Source: Halieaceae bacterium (GTDB lineage: Bacteria; Pseudomonadota; Gammaproteobacteria; Pseudomonadales; Halieaceae). From it: a DNA stretch of 64,000 bases. A program made the translations under genes and the position numbers. The notes beneath the pieces were generated by a model, which was not told the DNA's origin, did not search any database, and was given only the letters and a program-made list of their open reading frames with translations. Shown one piece after another: positions 1-7,437 of the stretch. Each line of letters opens with the position of its first letter. Position 1 is the stretch's first letter. The stretch is taken from NCBI GenBank assembly GCA_002721785.1, contig PBLO01000020.1:1-64000 (forward strand). The letters run 5' to 3'.

Positions 1-224
1 ATCACGACACCCTGAACAGGATCGCCTATCTGCATGCCTGGCAGGTAATTATCTCCAGCGCCCTCAGCCATCCAGTGACGAAAACCAGCATCCAGGGACA
101 ACCACATGTTTTTCGTACGAAAGAAACCCTCCTCGCAAGGAAGGCTAGGGCGCTCTACAAGCTGAAAGTCCGATTCAGTGACCTTCCCAACCGGATGTTT
201 ACTCAGCACTATTGCTTGATTCAT
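1..224 (-). CDS. NADP-dependent MDR oxidoreductase, N-terminal part (cut by window edge)
   Basis: The frame is open from an ATG at 224 to the window edge, so it is missing from the ORF track. The 74 visible residues begin MNQAIVLSKHP and contain WLSLDAGFRHWMAEG and GDPVQGVV. This is the N-terminal GroES-like part of the zinc-independent medium-chain reductases (CurA/prostaglandin-reductase-like) that reduce enones with NADPH. The full-length MDR at 767 has the matching segments SLDPAIRGWMSD and GDPVRATVV, so the two are paralogs. A GAGGT ribosome site lies just upstream. It transcribes away from the Rieske ferredoxin and is probably part of the degradation island. The exact substrate is unknown. 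Confidence 0.8.
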   Translation of the reverse strand, partial: MNQAIVLSKHPVGKVTESDFQLVERPSLPCEEGFFRTKNMWLSLDAGFRHWMAEGAGDNYLPGMQIGDPVQGVV

Positions 225-295
225 ATGCAGTTTTACCTCGTTTCAAAGTCGTTATTGTCAGCGGCATATTCTGTTGCGACGTGCCAATAATCCCG

Positions 296-610
296 TCAGT
301 TATTTACGGCAACCTCGATCATGCCGTCGACAACCCGCACCTCATATGTGGGTAGCGCCTCTCGGGTCAGTTGCCCCATGGACGTGCCGTCGCGCAGATC
401 AAAACGGACGCCGTGTAGCGGGCAAGATATGAAGCAGCCGCGAATACGACCGCCCTCGAGCTCCGCCTCCTGATGCGTGCAACGGTTTTCAACCGCATAT
501 AACGCGCCGCCGGCACGGCAGATCAATACCTTTTGGCCATTGAGCGTCACTGCGCGACTGTTATTGTCTGACAAGTCGGCATCGGCGAGAGCGGGCTGAA
601 AATCCGTCAC
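296..610 (-). CDS. Rieske-type [2Fe-2S] ferredoxin
   Basis: A 104-residue protein that is essentially one Rieske domain. The cluster ligands are visible as C44-T-H46 and C63-P-L-H66. Small soluble Rieske proteins of this kind pass electrons from a reductase to a ring-hydroxylating oxygenase, and two oxygenase alpha subunits are encoded nearby (1907 and 8625). The start is GTG at 610 with AGGAG upstream; no in-frame ATG lies near it. It is divergent from the MDR gene at 767, sharing a spacer that holds one of the island's repeated dyads. No ferredoxin reductase is visible in the window. NirD-like small subunits share this fold, but no nitrite reductase is nearby. Confidence 0.88.
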   Translation of the reverse strand: MTDFQPALADADLSDNNSRAVTLNGQKVLICRAGGALYAVENRCTHQEAELEGGRIRGCFISCPLHGVRFDLRDGTSMGQLTREALPTYEVRVVDGMIEVAVNN

Positions 611-694
611 ACACGTCTCCTATTGGTGAATGGCACTATGGAGTGGACAACTGGGTCCGTAATCAAATGTTAGCACCCGCATCCACGAAAAAAA

Positions 695-732
695 CCATCT
701 TGCTTGCTTATTTTAGGAGCCCTCGCTAGGCT
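695..732 (+). promoter_or_regulatory. Island promoter/operator A
   Basis: The sequence CCATCTTGCTTGCTTATTTT (695-714) matches copies B, C and D of the island dyad. It overlaps a -35-like TTGCTT at 704 with a TAGGCT -10 candidate at 727, spacing 17. It sits between the divergent Rieske ferredoxin and MDR genes, so it could act on both. Confidence 0.55.
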
Positions 733-766
733 CCGGTCATCGTTTATCGAGTGTATAGAGGTCAGC

Positions 767-1777
767 ATGAGCCACGGAAACAAACAGCAATGGATTTTGG
801 CCAAGCGCCCTGAAGGCATGCCAGATAATTCCGAGGTGGTGTTCCAAGATGCGCCGATTCCCGAGACGGGTGCCGGCATGCTTTTGGTCAAAAATCACTA
901 CATCTCGCTGGACCCTGCCATCCGGGGCTGGATGTCTGACATTCCCAACTACCTACCACCCATTCCCCTCGGCGACCCGGTTCGCGCCACGGTGGTGGGT
1001 GAGGTATTGGAGAGCGGTGCCGATGGGATTAAAGCCGGCGACTTTGTGTTCGGCTTAGGCGGCTGGGAAACCCACAGCACCATTCCGGTGGAATTCTGCA
1101 CCAAGGTCCCCGACGACAATCCCTTCCCCTTGCACTATTACATCAACATCCTCGGTGCGGTGGGCCTGACGCCCTATTTCGCCATCGCCGATGTAGGCAA
1201 CGCACAATCCGGACAGACCATGCTCATGAGCGCCGCAGCGGGCGCCGTTGGATCAGTGGGGGGGCAAATCGCCAAACTCATGGGGCTGAGAGTCGTCGGC
1301 ATCGCGGGTACCGACGAGAAATGTAGCTGGGTAATCGACGAACTCGGATTCGATGACTGCATTAACTATCGCACCGCCAGCGATATGGAAGCCGCTATCC
1401 GCACCGCCTGCCCCGAGGGCGTGGACTTCTATTTTGACAACGTGGGTGGCGAGATCCTCGACGCCGCATTACTGAATATGAACAAGGATTCCACCCTGCT
1501 CTTCTGCGGCACTATCAGCACCTACAACGCCACGGAGCCGGTACCGGGACCCTATAACTACTGGCAAATTCTGGCACGCACTATTACGGTCAAAGGCTAT
1601 CTGGTCAGCGATCACTACCACCGTATTGCAGAGGGGCAGGCTGCCCTCAGCGAGTGGGTGAAGGATGACAAGCTCAAGTTCAGAGAGCACATCAACGAGG
1701 GGATAGAAAACTGCCTCGACACCTACAACCTGCTCTTCACGGGCGGTAATGAAGGCAAGCTAATGCTGAAGCTGTGA
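767..1777 (+). CDS. NADP-dependent MDR oxidoreductase (CurA/prostaglandin reductase-like)
   Basis: This 336-residue zinc-independent medium-chain reductase probably reduces an alpha,beta-unsaturated ketone or acyl intermediate with NADPH. The N-terminal GroES-like part covers about residues 1-130. The Rossmann part carries the binding loop AAGAVGSVGGQIAKL, typical of the CurA/leukotriene B4 dehydrogenase group, and no zinc-ligand cysteines are apparent. The ORF track starts at 704. I prefer ATG 767 because AGAGG lies about ten bases upstream and the family begins here. It is monocistronic, behind dyad A, and ends in the bidirectional terminator at 1809. Its role in the island is inferred from neighbours. 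Confidence 0.85.
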   Translation: MSHGNKQQWILAKRPEGMPDNSEVVFQDAPIPETGAGMLLVKNHYISLDPAIRGWMSDIPNYLPPIPLGDPVRATVVGEVLESGADGIKAGDFVFGLGGWETHSTIPVEFCTKVPDDNPFPLHYYINILGAVGLTPYFAIADVGNAQSGQTMLMSAAAGAVGSVGGQIAKLMGLRVVGIAGTDEKCSWVIDELGFDDCINYRTASDMEAAIRTACPEGVDFYFDNVGGEILDAALLNMNKDSTLLFCGTISTYNATEPVPGPYNYWQILARTITVKGYLVSDHYHRIAEGQAALSEWVKDDKLKFREHINEGIENCLDTYNLLFTGGNEGKLMLKL

Positions 1778-1808
1778 CCAAAGTGCGCTCTCGGACAGAG
1801 AGACCAGC

Positions 1809-1841
1809 AATAAAAAAGGGCCGCTGGGGCCCTTTTTTATT
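1809..1841. terminator. Bidirectional rho-independent terminator
   Basis: A perfect AATAAAAAAGGG...CCCTTTTTTATT stem, extended by CC/GG around a five-base loop, lies between the convergent MDR (1777) and Rieske oxygenase (1907) genes. A- and T-runs on both sides suit both strands. Confidence 0.9.
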
Positions 1842-1906
1842 GCACTGCGTTCTGTCTCGCTACCTGTCAGCCTCAACGGCGATCATTGCAACAGAGGCCG
1901 CCGTGA

Positions 1907-3088
1907 TCAGAGCTCCGGTTTTGGCGCGCTGGTGTCACCGTCGCTGTACCATTTCACCCAACGATGGAAGTACTGGTTCCCCCGCTCGTTGCGGCCAAAT
2001 AGGACGCTCTTCATCAGTCCCGTCTCGAGGCCTTGCTGAAGCTTCAAGCCCACGTTGTAGTCTTCCTCTTGAACGACATTACGCAACCAGTCTGCCATTT
2101 CAATTCTCGCGGCGACGTCTTCCTCGTTCTCGGGGGGAGTCGGATGCAAAAAGTGCAGGATGGTGGTGTTTTCCATGGGGCCAGGCCCGGGAATCATCTG
2201 GGCTACTTGTGTAATTTCCGGCGCGATAAAGATCGACACATTCGGGAAGAATAGGCGAATGAAGTCATAGCCTTTTGTCTCATGCTGCCAGAGTTCACCG
2301 CGATCCACGCCCTCTAAATCCAGGACGTTTTTCGCTGCAAAGCCAACCAACTGGTGAGGTCCGTGGGCGTCGTACTCCATCACATTGGTAAAAGTACGAG
2401 GCTCGATGGTTTCGGGGTGCGCCGCTTTGAAGTGGTAGCCCTCCAGATAACCGTCATAGGCCACTTTCCAATTGGGGCCATGGATGATCCGGTGACCCAC
2501 ATAGGTCCATTGGTCCATCCCTTTTTTTGCGACGTCGTCCATCATGGCGCCAAGATAAGCGCGAATGTCGACGTCACTGTCGGCGTCGAGGACAGCGAAG
2601 ATCAAGCCGCCTTCCTCATGACAGGGAAACTGCACCAAATCGCGAGCGCCTTCACAGACCTCTCCGAATTTGGGGGCATCGGCGATGGCGCGCAACGAAC
2701 CGTCCGCTTTAAAGGTCCACCCGTGATAGGGACAACTGAACATCTTTTGGTTTCCACATGGCTCAGACGTCAACGTCATGCCGCGGTGTGTACACACATT
2801 CATCAGCACCTTTGCTGAACCATCTTTCTGCCGGGTAATCAGCAGAGGGATACCCAAGATTTCAAGCGTGCGGAAATCGCCTGGATTGGGGATCTCCTGC
2901 GTGACACCCACAAGGATAGGCAGGCTCTTGAAGATGGTGTCCATCTCGCGCTGCCATTGATCTGCGTCGGTGTACTCGGTAGAGGCCACTTCCATAGTGC
3001 CCTCGGCCCAGTCTGTGGTGCCGTTTGCAACGTGGTCGATCAGGCGTCCTGCCATCCGGCTATATTGGATTTTGGTATCTACTGTCAT
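1907..3088 (-). CDS. Rieske non-heme iron oxygenase, alpha subunit (first of two)
   Basis: A 393-residue terminal oxygenase alpha subunit. The N-terminal Rieske domain has C99-T-H101 and C119-P-Y-H122. The C-terminal catalytic domain shows D212 and the iron-binding H219-x4-H224 in EGYHFKAAH. Such enzymes hydroxylate rings or alkyl groups using O2 and electrons from a ferredoxin, here perhaps the one at 296. No beta subunit is adjacent, which fits the homotrimeric monooxygenase branch. ATG 3088 has a purine-rich AGAGAGAGAAA upstream. It follows the ABM protein with a 31-base gap, so the two are probably cotranscribed. The substrate is unknown; aromatic, terpenoid or steroid-like compounds are all possible. 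Confidence 0.9.
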   Translation of the reverse strand: MTVDTKIQYSRMAGRLIDHVANGTTDWAEGTMEVASTEYTDADQWQREMDTIFKSLPILVGVTQEIPNPGDFRTLEILGIPLLITRQKDGSAKVLMNVCTHRGMTLTSEPCGNQKMFSCPYHGWTFKADGSLRAIADAPKFGEVCEGARDLVQFPCHEEGGLIFAVLDADSDVDIRAYLGAMMDDVAKKGMDQWTYVGHRIIHGPNWKVAYDGYLEGYHFKAAHPETIEPRTFTNVMEYDAHGPHQLVGFAAKNVLDLEGVDRGELWQHETKGYDFIRLFFPNVSIFIAPEITQVAQMIPGPGPMENTTILHFLHPTPPENEEDVAARIEMADWLRNVVQEEDYNVGLKLQQGLETGLMKSVLFGRNERGNQYFHRWVKWYSDGDTSAPKPEL

Positions 3089-3119
3089 CGTTTCTCTCTC
3101 TTCTATCCGCTGCCTGTCG

Positions 3120-3437
3120 CTATTCGGGCATCACCAGGTCACCTACTGACGCCACCTCATAGCGACGCACCTCCATATCCAGTATCTCAAGTGTGGCACA
3201 GGCTTCGAGGAATGCCGCCACGTGAGCCGTCTTCAGGTGCGCATCCAGATGCGCCTGAGAAGCCCACTGCTCGGATATCCAGACCACACACGGGTCGGTC
3301 ACATCGGTCGCAATACCATACCACTCACAGCCCTCTTCTTGCCGCGTCGCCGCCACCACTGCTTGAGCCGCCGCCGCATACGGCGCTGCACTGTCGGCAC
3401 TCAGTTGGATTCTTACGATGATGCTTACGGTGCTCAT
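3120..3437 (-). CDS. ABM-domain protein (putative quinol/antibiotic-type monooxygenase)
   Basis: A 105-residue protein with the dimeric alpha+beta-barrel layout of the antibiotic biosynthesis monooxygenase family: an N-terminal strand (VSIIVRIQL), a helix, the EEGCEWYGI turn, then WISEQWASQAHLDAHLKTAH, where the conserved E-W and H residues sit. Members include YgiN-type quinol monooxygenases and cofactor-free oxygenases, but many are uncharacterised. It is first in a two-gene unit with the Rieske oxygenase at 1907. The ATG at 3437 has GAGGGG upstream. An activity on a quinol-like intermediate is plausible but inferred. Confidence 0.75.
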   Translation of the reverse strand: MSTVSIIVRIQLSADSAAPYAAAAQAVVAATRQEEGCEWYGIATDVTDPCVVWISEQWASQAHLDAHLKTAHVAAFLEACATLEILDMEVRRYEVASVGDLVMPE

Positions 3438-3486
3438 GTTGGGATCCCCTCAAGTTGGTTGAATCAATCGCGGAGCCTGCCTCGGT

Positions 3487-3507
3487 CCACTTTAGAGGAC
3501 CACTTTA
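3487..3507. repeat. CCACTTTA direct repeat, 13-bp period
   Basis: CCACTTTA occurs at 3487 and 3500, 50-70 bases upstream of the ABM gene. A related AAAGTGG on the other strand lies at 3683. It may be an operator, but three short matches in a 390-base spacer are weak evidence. Confidence 0.3.
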
Positions 3508-3633
3508 ACGAACACTCACGGACCCCTTTCGATCGCAGAAACAGCCCTGGCCGAAGCCTTTGCCTGCGCAGGAGGCGCCGTAAATGATCGGGCGCAAACA
3601 CAGCGCCAACCTAGGTTTCAGGCAAGAAAAAGT

Positions 3634-3671
3634 CAAGCGTGCTTGCTTTTTTATCCGGCGCTACCTAATCT
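3634..3671 (+). promoter_or_regulatory. Island promoter/operator B (best dyad)
   Basis: CAAGCGTGCTTGCTTTTTTA (3634-3653) contains a perfect CAAGC-N2-GCTTG inverted repeat flanked by A-rich and T-rich arms. It overlaps -35 TTGCTT (3643), with TAATCT at 3666, spacing 17. It lies in the 389-base divergent spacer 3438-3826 between the ABM and SDR genes. Apart from the CCACTTTA repeat, I see nothing else in that spacer. Confidence 0.6.
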
Positions 3672-3826
3672 TGGGGCCGATCAAAGTGGAATCGCACAGC
3701 GCTCGCGACAGCGGCCATGCACGTCAAATACCCGGTCCCTGATACGGGAAACACAATAAAGTCCTGACAGGCACATTAGCCTCAAACAGGGCAAAGAGCT
3801 TATCTGCAAGGCTCAGGAGACCCACC

Positions 3827-4609
3827 GTGACAAATCGACTGCAAGACAAAGTGGCCCTGATTACCGGCGGCACAAATGGCATCGGCAAAGCCACCGTTTA
3901 TGGCATGACTCAACAGGGTGCCAAGGTGGTCTTTACAGGCAATAACGCAGAAGCAGGTGCCGAGATCGCTGCGGAAACCGGTGCCGTGTTTGTTCAGCAT
4001 GCCGTGCAAGACGTTGCTGGCTGGGACGCGGTCAAGGCAACGGTGCGTGAGCAGTTCGGGCGTCTAGACATTACGTTCTCCAATGCGGGCACTAACGCCG
4101 GGGATAGCGATATCGAAACCGTTGAGGTCGACGCCTGGAAAAACCTCTTGGATATCAACCTCACGGGAATGATGCTGGCCATCAAGGCGAGCATCGAGCT
4201 GATGAAAGGCAATCCTGATCAAAGCGGTGGCTCGATTATTCTAAACAGCTCCATCAACGGGATACTGGCACTGGCCGGCGATGTCACCTACTCCACCACC
4301 AAGGGAGCGCTGAGGCTGTTAGCCAAGTCGACAGCCGTCCACTTGGCCAAGACGGGCACCGGGATCCGCTGCAACTCCATCCATCCGGGCGTCATCGAGA
4401 CACCGTTGATTCAAGGCGCCATCGACGGTGCACCAGATCCGGTAGCAGCTCGTGGCATGCTCGAGGGGATCGCGCCGATGGGTCGGCTCGGCAGCATGGA
4501 GGAGATTGTGTCGCTGGTGATGTATCTCGCCTCTGATGACGCGCGTTTCGTCACCGGATCGGAGATCGTGATCGACGGCGGCTCGACCGCCGGCCTCCCC
4601 GGGGTATAG
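3827..4609 (+). CDS. Short-chain dehydrogenase/reductase
   Basis: A 260-residue classical SDR. It shows the cofactor loop TGGTNGIG at residues 13-20, the structural NAG at about 86-88, and a catalytic S142 with Y155-x3-K159 (YSTTK). The C-terminal GSEIVIDGGST is typical of the family. It would interconvert an alcohol and a ketone using NAD(P). The start is GTG at 3827, with CAGGAGA seven bases upstream. It is transcribed alone behind dyad B, and a convergent SnoaL-like gene follows 15 bases later. A step after oxygenase hydroxylation is likely, but this is inferred from context. Confidence 0.88.
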   Translation: MTNRLQDKVALITGGTNGIGKATVYGMTQQGAKVVFTGNNAEAGAEIAAETGAVFVQHAVQDVAGWDAVKATVREQFGRLDITFSNAGTNAGDSDIETVEVDAWKNLLDINLTGMMLAIKASIELMKGNPDQSGGSIILNSSINGILALAGDVTYSTTKGALRLLAKSTAVHLAKTGTGIRCNSIHPGVIETPLIQGAIDGAPDPVAARGMLEGIAPMGRLGSMEEIVSLVMYLASDDARFVTGSEIVIDGGSTAGLPGV

Positions 4610-4624
4610 CGCACTGAGGCGAGT

Positions 4625-5032
4625 TCACTCGCCGTGCAGAACGGTAAACACCCTGCGGCTGAACTTCCACTCGCCTGATACTTTGACGCACTCGTCATCG
4701 TATTGACCGCGCGGTCGTAGCTCGGTCCCATCCTGCATGACTGCCACTTCGTCAGTATAACTTCGCATTGTAGCGGTATCACCTTCAACGCGGATATATC
4801 CGGGCATCGCCATCATGTTCACAAACGGGAACATCTTCATGGCCTCCAGCCAGGATGCAACGATGGTCTCGCGACCTTTTAACCCGGCCATATCCAAATG
4901 GGGCAATTCCCAGATCGCATCTTCTGCCCAGGTAGAACCCCAGATATCGGCATCCCGTTGGTTGACCCCGTCGCAGTAGCGATCGAGTAAGGCGCGAATG
5001 GCTTGTTGGTCTTCAAACTGTTGGTCACTCAT
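4625..5032 (-). CDS. SnoaL-like / NTF2-superfamily protein
   Basis: A 135-residue protein with the SnoaL_4-like pattern: an N-terminal helix IRALLDRYCDGVNQRDADIW, then WAEDAIWELP, a central helix, and strands ending ECVKVSGEWKFSRRVF. Relatives include dehydratases, isomerases and Rieske beta subunits, all with the cone-like NTF2 fold. It is last in a minus-strand unit after the TetR and SDR genes. It could serve a dehydratase or isomerase role, or act as a small partner of an oxygenase; the sequence does not decide this. Confidence 0.75.
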   Translation of the reverse strand: MSDQQFEDQQAIRALLDRYCDGVNQRDADIWGSTWAEDAIWELPHLDMAGLKGRETIVASWLEAMKMFPFVNMMAMPGYIRVEGDTATMRSYTDEVAVMQDGTELRPRGQYDDECVKVSGEWKFSRRVFTVLHGE

Positions 5033-5123
5033 TGTGCTTCGTCCTCATTGTTATGCTGCCGTGAAGCGACGGGGCCTCTGACAGATGGGCTGCCGACCCC
5101 GGCTCGCTGCACCGAACCCTTGG

Positions 5124-5888
5124 CTACTGGTTGATCAAACCACCGTCGATGACCATCTGAGCACCGGTCATATACGTTGATAGGTCAGATACTAAAAACA
5201 GCGCCGCGTCGGCGATCGTGTGCGGAGGCCCCATGTAACCCATGGGAACCGCGGCATTTAACTTTACGTATTCCTCGGGGTTGTCGACCGATGACTGGCG
5301 CTGCATGTTGGTGTCGATCAATCCCGGGTGAATGGTGTTGCAGCGAATGCCATCTGCCGCGGTCTCTGCGGCAATGGTTTTGGTAAACCCGATCACACCG
5401 CCCTTGGCTGCGGCGTAGGCACTGCAAGCCGGCACACCGACTAAGGCGGCAACCGACGACATATTAATGATGGAGCCTTTCACACCCGTATCGCGCATGA
5501 TAGCCACTGCCTTCTGCGTGCCCAGAAACACACTGGTCATGTTGACCAGCATCTGACGGTTGTAGTCCGCGAGGCTGAGCTCGGGCAGCGTCTTCAGTAC
5601 GGCGATGCCGGCGTTATTGATCAAGGCGTCTAGGCGACCGTGCTGGGCACGAATCTGCTCCAGCGTAGCGTCCCACGCTGTCTCGTCGGTGACGTCCTGC
5701 TCCCAGGCTTCTGCCTTCCCGCCCGCAGCAACGATTTCCGCCGCCGTTGTCGCGGCGCCTTCGCCATCAACATCCGTCACGATCACACTTGCACCTTCGC
5801 TGGCCAGCTTATGCGCAATCGCATGTCCCAAACCCGGATTCGATGCTCCGCCCGTTACCAGACAGACCTTACCGTCAACTAACCCCAT
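5124..5888 (-). CDS. Short-chain dehydrogenase/reductase
   Basis: A 254-residue SDR. The cofactor loop is GGASNPGLG, carrying an extra residue before the second glycine; NNAG is at 91-94; catalytic S144/S145, Y158 and K162 (YAAAK) are present; the tail MVIDGGLINQ is typical. The ORF track begins at a GTG at 5945 with 19 extra residues (MFDRNW...). I prefer ATG 5888 because MGLVDGKVCLVTGG is the normal family start and AGAGG lies upstream. It lies between the TetR gene (84 bases away) and the SnoaL-like gene. It probably oxidises or reduces a hydroxy or keto intermediate of the island's substrate. Confidence 0.87.
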   Translation of the reverse strand: MGLVDGKVCLVTGGASNPGLGHAIAHKLASEGASVIVTDVDGEGAATTAAEIVAAGGKAEAWEQDVTDETAWDATLEQIRAQHGRLDALINNAGIAVLKTLPELSLADYNRQMLVNMTSVFLGTQKAVAIMRDTGVKGSIINMSSVAALVGVPACSAYAAAKGGVIGFTKTIAAETAADGIRCNTIHPGLIDTNMQRQSSVDNPEEYVKLNAAVPMGYMGPPHTIADAALFLVSDLSTYMTGAQMVIDGGLINQ

Positions 5889-5972
5889 GCTTTTTAGCCT
5901 CTTATGTCTTTGTTTCTTGTTCCAGTCCCAGTTTCGATCAAACACCGATGTGAAATTCGTCCAGGATCAGAT

Positions 5973-6689
5973 CTATTCCACCCCGGTGTCTGCCAAATAA
6001 ATGCGCTCGAGGTGATCCGTGACGGTGTCAATCACGCGTTTTGCACGCTGCTCACGATTTGAAGAGCGATGTGCTACTCCCATGCCCTGCATCACGAATT
6101 GCACCAGATCATGTGCGGCCTGCAGCGATTTCACCTGCTTCCAGTGAGGGAATACAGAACGGACCGTTCTTAAGAACTCGCGCTCAAAATCGCGCTCGAC
6201 CTCTCCGACTGCCTCAGCCAGCGTCTCATCGGTGCGCGCGGCACCCAAGAGCTCCTGATACGCCACAAACGACGGCAGATTCACGTATTTCCATGCATTT
6301 TCTACCGATATGCGAATGGCATCCCGGGTCAGCTTCTCATCTGGTGAATCGATATCTGTCATGAGCGCCCGGTACTCATTTAGCCTCCTGACGTGGAGGT
6401 ACCCCACGACCGCATTCATCACCGCAGAACGCGAGGGGAAATGGTGCATCATGGCTCCCCGGGAGACGGTTGCCTCATCGGCGATCATTGCCGTTGTGGT
6501 GTTGGCATACCCGTGCTCAACAAAGCAGCGAACCGCAGCCTCAAGAATGCCCTGTCGCGTGAGTGCACTCTTTTCAGCCTGCCAGCCTTCTCCCGTGCGC
6601 CCGGAACGCCCCACGCTCGAAGGTTTTGATCCGGCCCGATGCGTTCTCGCCTGAGCGCCCGACTTTTTACTTTTGTCGGTTGGTGTCAT
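5973..6689 (-). CDS. TetR/AcrR-family transcriptional regulator (candidate island regulator)
   Basis: A 238-residue TetR protein with an unusually long basic, Ser-rich N-terminal tail of about 40 residues. The helix-turn-helix follows: ILEAAVRCFVEHGYANTTTAMIADEATVSRGAMMHHFPSRSAVM. The C-terminal ligand domain is alpha-helical and unassigned. It is divergent from the DUF35-thiolase-oxygenase operon, and dyad C lies in the shared spacer. TetR proteins often bind palindromes beside their own gene and are released by a pathway ligand, often an acyl-CoA. That makes it the obvious candidate for binding all four island dyads, but this is inference. The SDR gene follows and may be cotranscribed. Confidence 0.88.
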   Translation of the reverse strand: MTPTDKSKKSGAQARTHRAGSKPSSVGRSGRTGEGWQAEKSALTRQGILEAAVRCFVEHGYANTTTAMIADEATVSRGAMMHHFPSRSAVMNAVVGYLHVRRLNEYRALMTDIDSPDEKLTRDAIRISVENAWKYVNLPSFVAYQELLGAARTDETLAEAVGEVERDFEREFLRTVRSVFPHWKQVKSLQAAHDLVQFVMQGMGVAHRSSNREQRAKRVIDTVTDHLERIYLADTGVE

Positions 6690-6882
6690 GAGCTCCCCTT
6701 GTTACCCGGCGGCTGATTCATGTTTTAGATCAGCTTCTACCCGTCGCTTCGCATTGGTTGTCGTGACGCCCGCGCTACTGTCCATTTCGTTGGCTCAAGC
6801 GCCGGTCATCCAGGGCGAAAGCGCAGTATCGTTGCCACGAAAAGGGTGGCGCAAACACCGCCGAGCTGCGTCATCAGGCAAA

Positions 6883-6921
6883 CAATCCAGCTTGCTTTTT
6901 TTGCGACCACTATCCTAGACT
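6883..6921 (+). promoter_or_regulatory. Island promoter/operator C
   Basis: CAATCCAGCTTGCTTTTTTT (6883-6902) matches the island dyad. It overlaps -35 TTGCTT at 6892, with TAGACT at 6916 (spacing 18). It sits in the 310-base divergent spacer 6690-6999 between the TetR gene and the DUF35 operon. I see nothing else definite there. Confidence 0.58.
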
Positions 6922-6999
6922 GATTTCAATAAAGCGACTACCCCGCGCCCGTCTCAGCACAGGCCCAAGGGCGGCAAATGATTAACGTTGCAGGAATAC

Positions 7000-7437
7000 A
7001 TGATGCCCGACGCAAAGCCACTTCATGAGGGCCTCTTCAGTTGGCCGGCACTCTCACCTAGCCTGATCGGCAGCCGCTGTCTCGACTGCGGGGAACACAC
7101 GTTTCCCAGCCAGGACGCCTGCCGAGCCTGTTCCGGACAGAACATGGCCAGCGCCGATCTTGGCAATCAAGGCACGCTGTGGACCTGGACGGTGCAGTCT
7201 TTCATGCCAAAAACCCCCTACCATACTGATGAGACCCCGGAGACTTTCAGGCCTTATGGGGTGGGTTACGTGGAATTGGCGTGCGGGCTGAAGGTCGAGA
7301 GCCGGCTAAAGGAAAATACGCCTGAAGAGCTGAAGATAGGCATGCCCATGAAGCTAGAAATCATCAGTGTCCGCAAAGATGATGACGGCAATGACCTGCT
7401 CACCTTTCAATTCTGCGCCGCAGAGGAGACAAACTGA
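7000..7437 (+). CDS. DUF35 zinc-ribbon/OB-fold protein, partner of the thiolase-like protein
   Basis: About 145 residues. A rubredoxin-like zinc ribbon comes first (CLDC at 27-30, CRAC at 41-44), then an OB fold (GTLWTWTVQSFMPKTPYH, GYVELACGLKVESRL). DUF35 proteins bind acyl-CoA and form complexes with thiolase-fold enzymes, for example ChsH2 with the Ltp2 aldolase of steroid side-chain breakdown. The ORF track starts at a TTG at 6988. I prefer ATG 7000 or 7003, which AGGA precedes. The stop overlaps the next ATG (TGATG), so the pair is translationally coupled. Confidence 0.88.
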   Translation: MMPDAKPLHEGLFSWPALSPSLIGSRCLDCGEHTFPSQDACRACSGQNMASADLGNQGTLWTWTVQSFMPKTPYHTDETPETFRPYGVGYVELACGLKVESRLKENTPEELKIGMPMKLEIISVRKDDDGNDLLTFQFCAAEETN

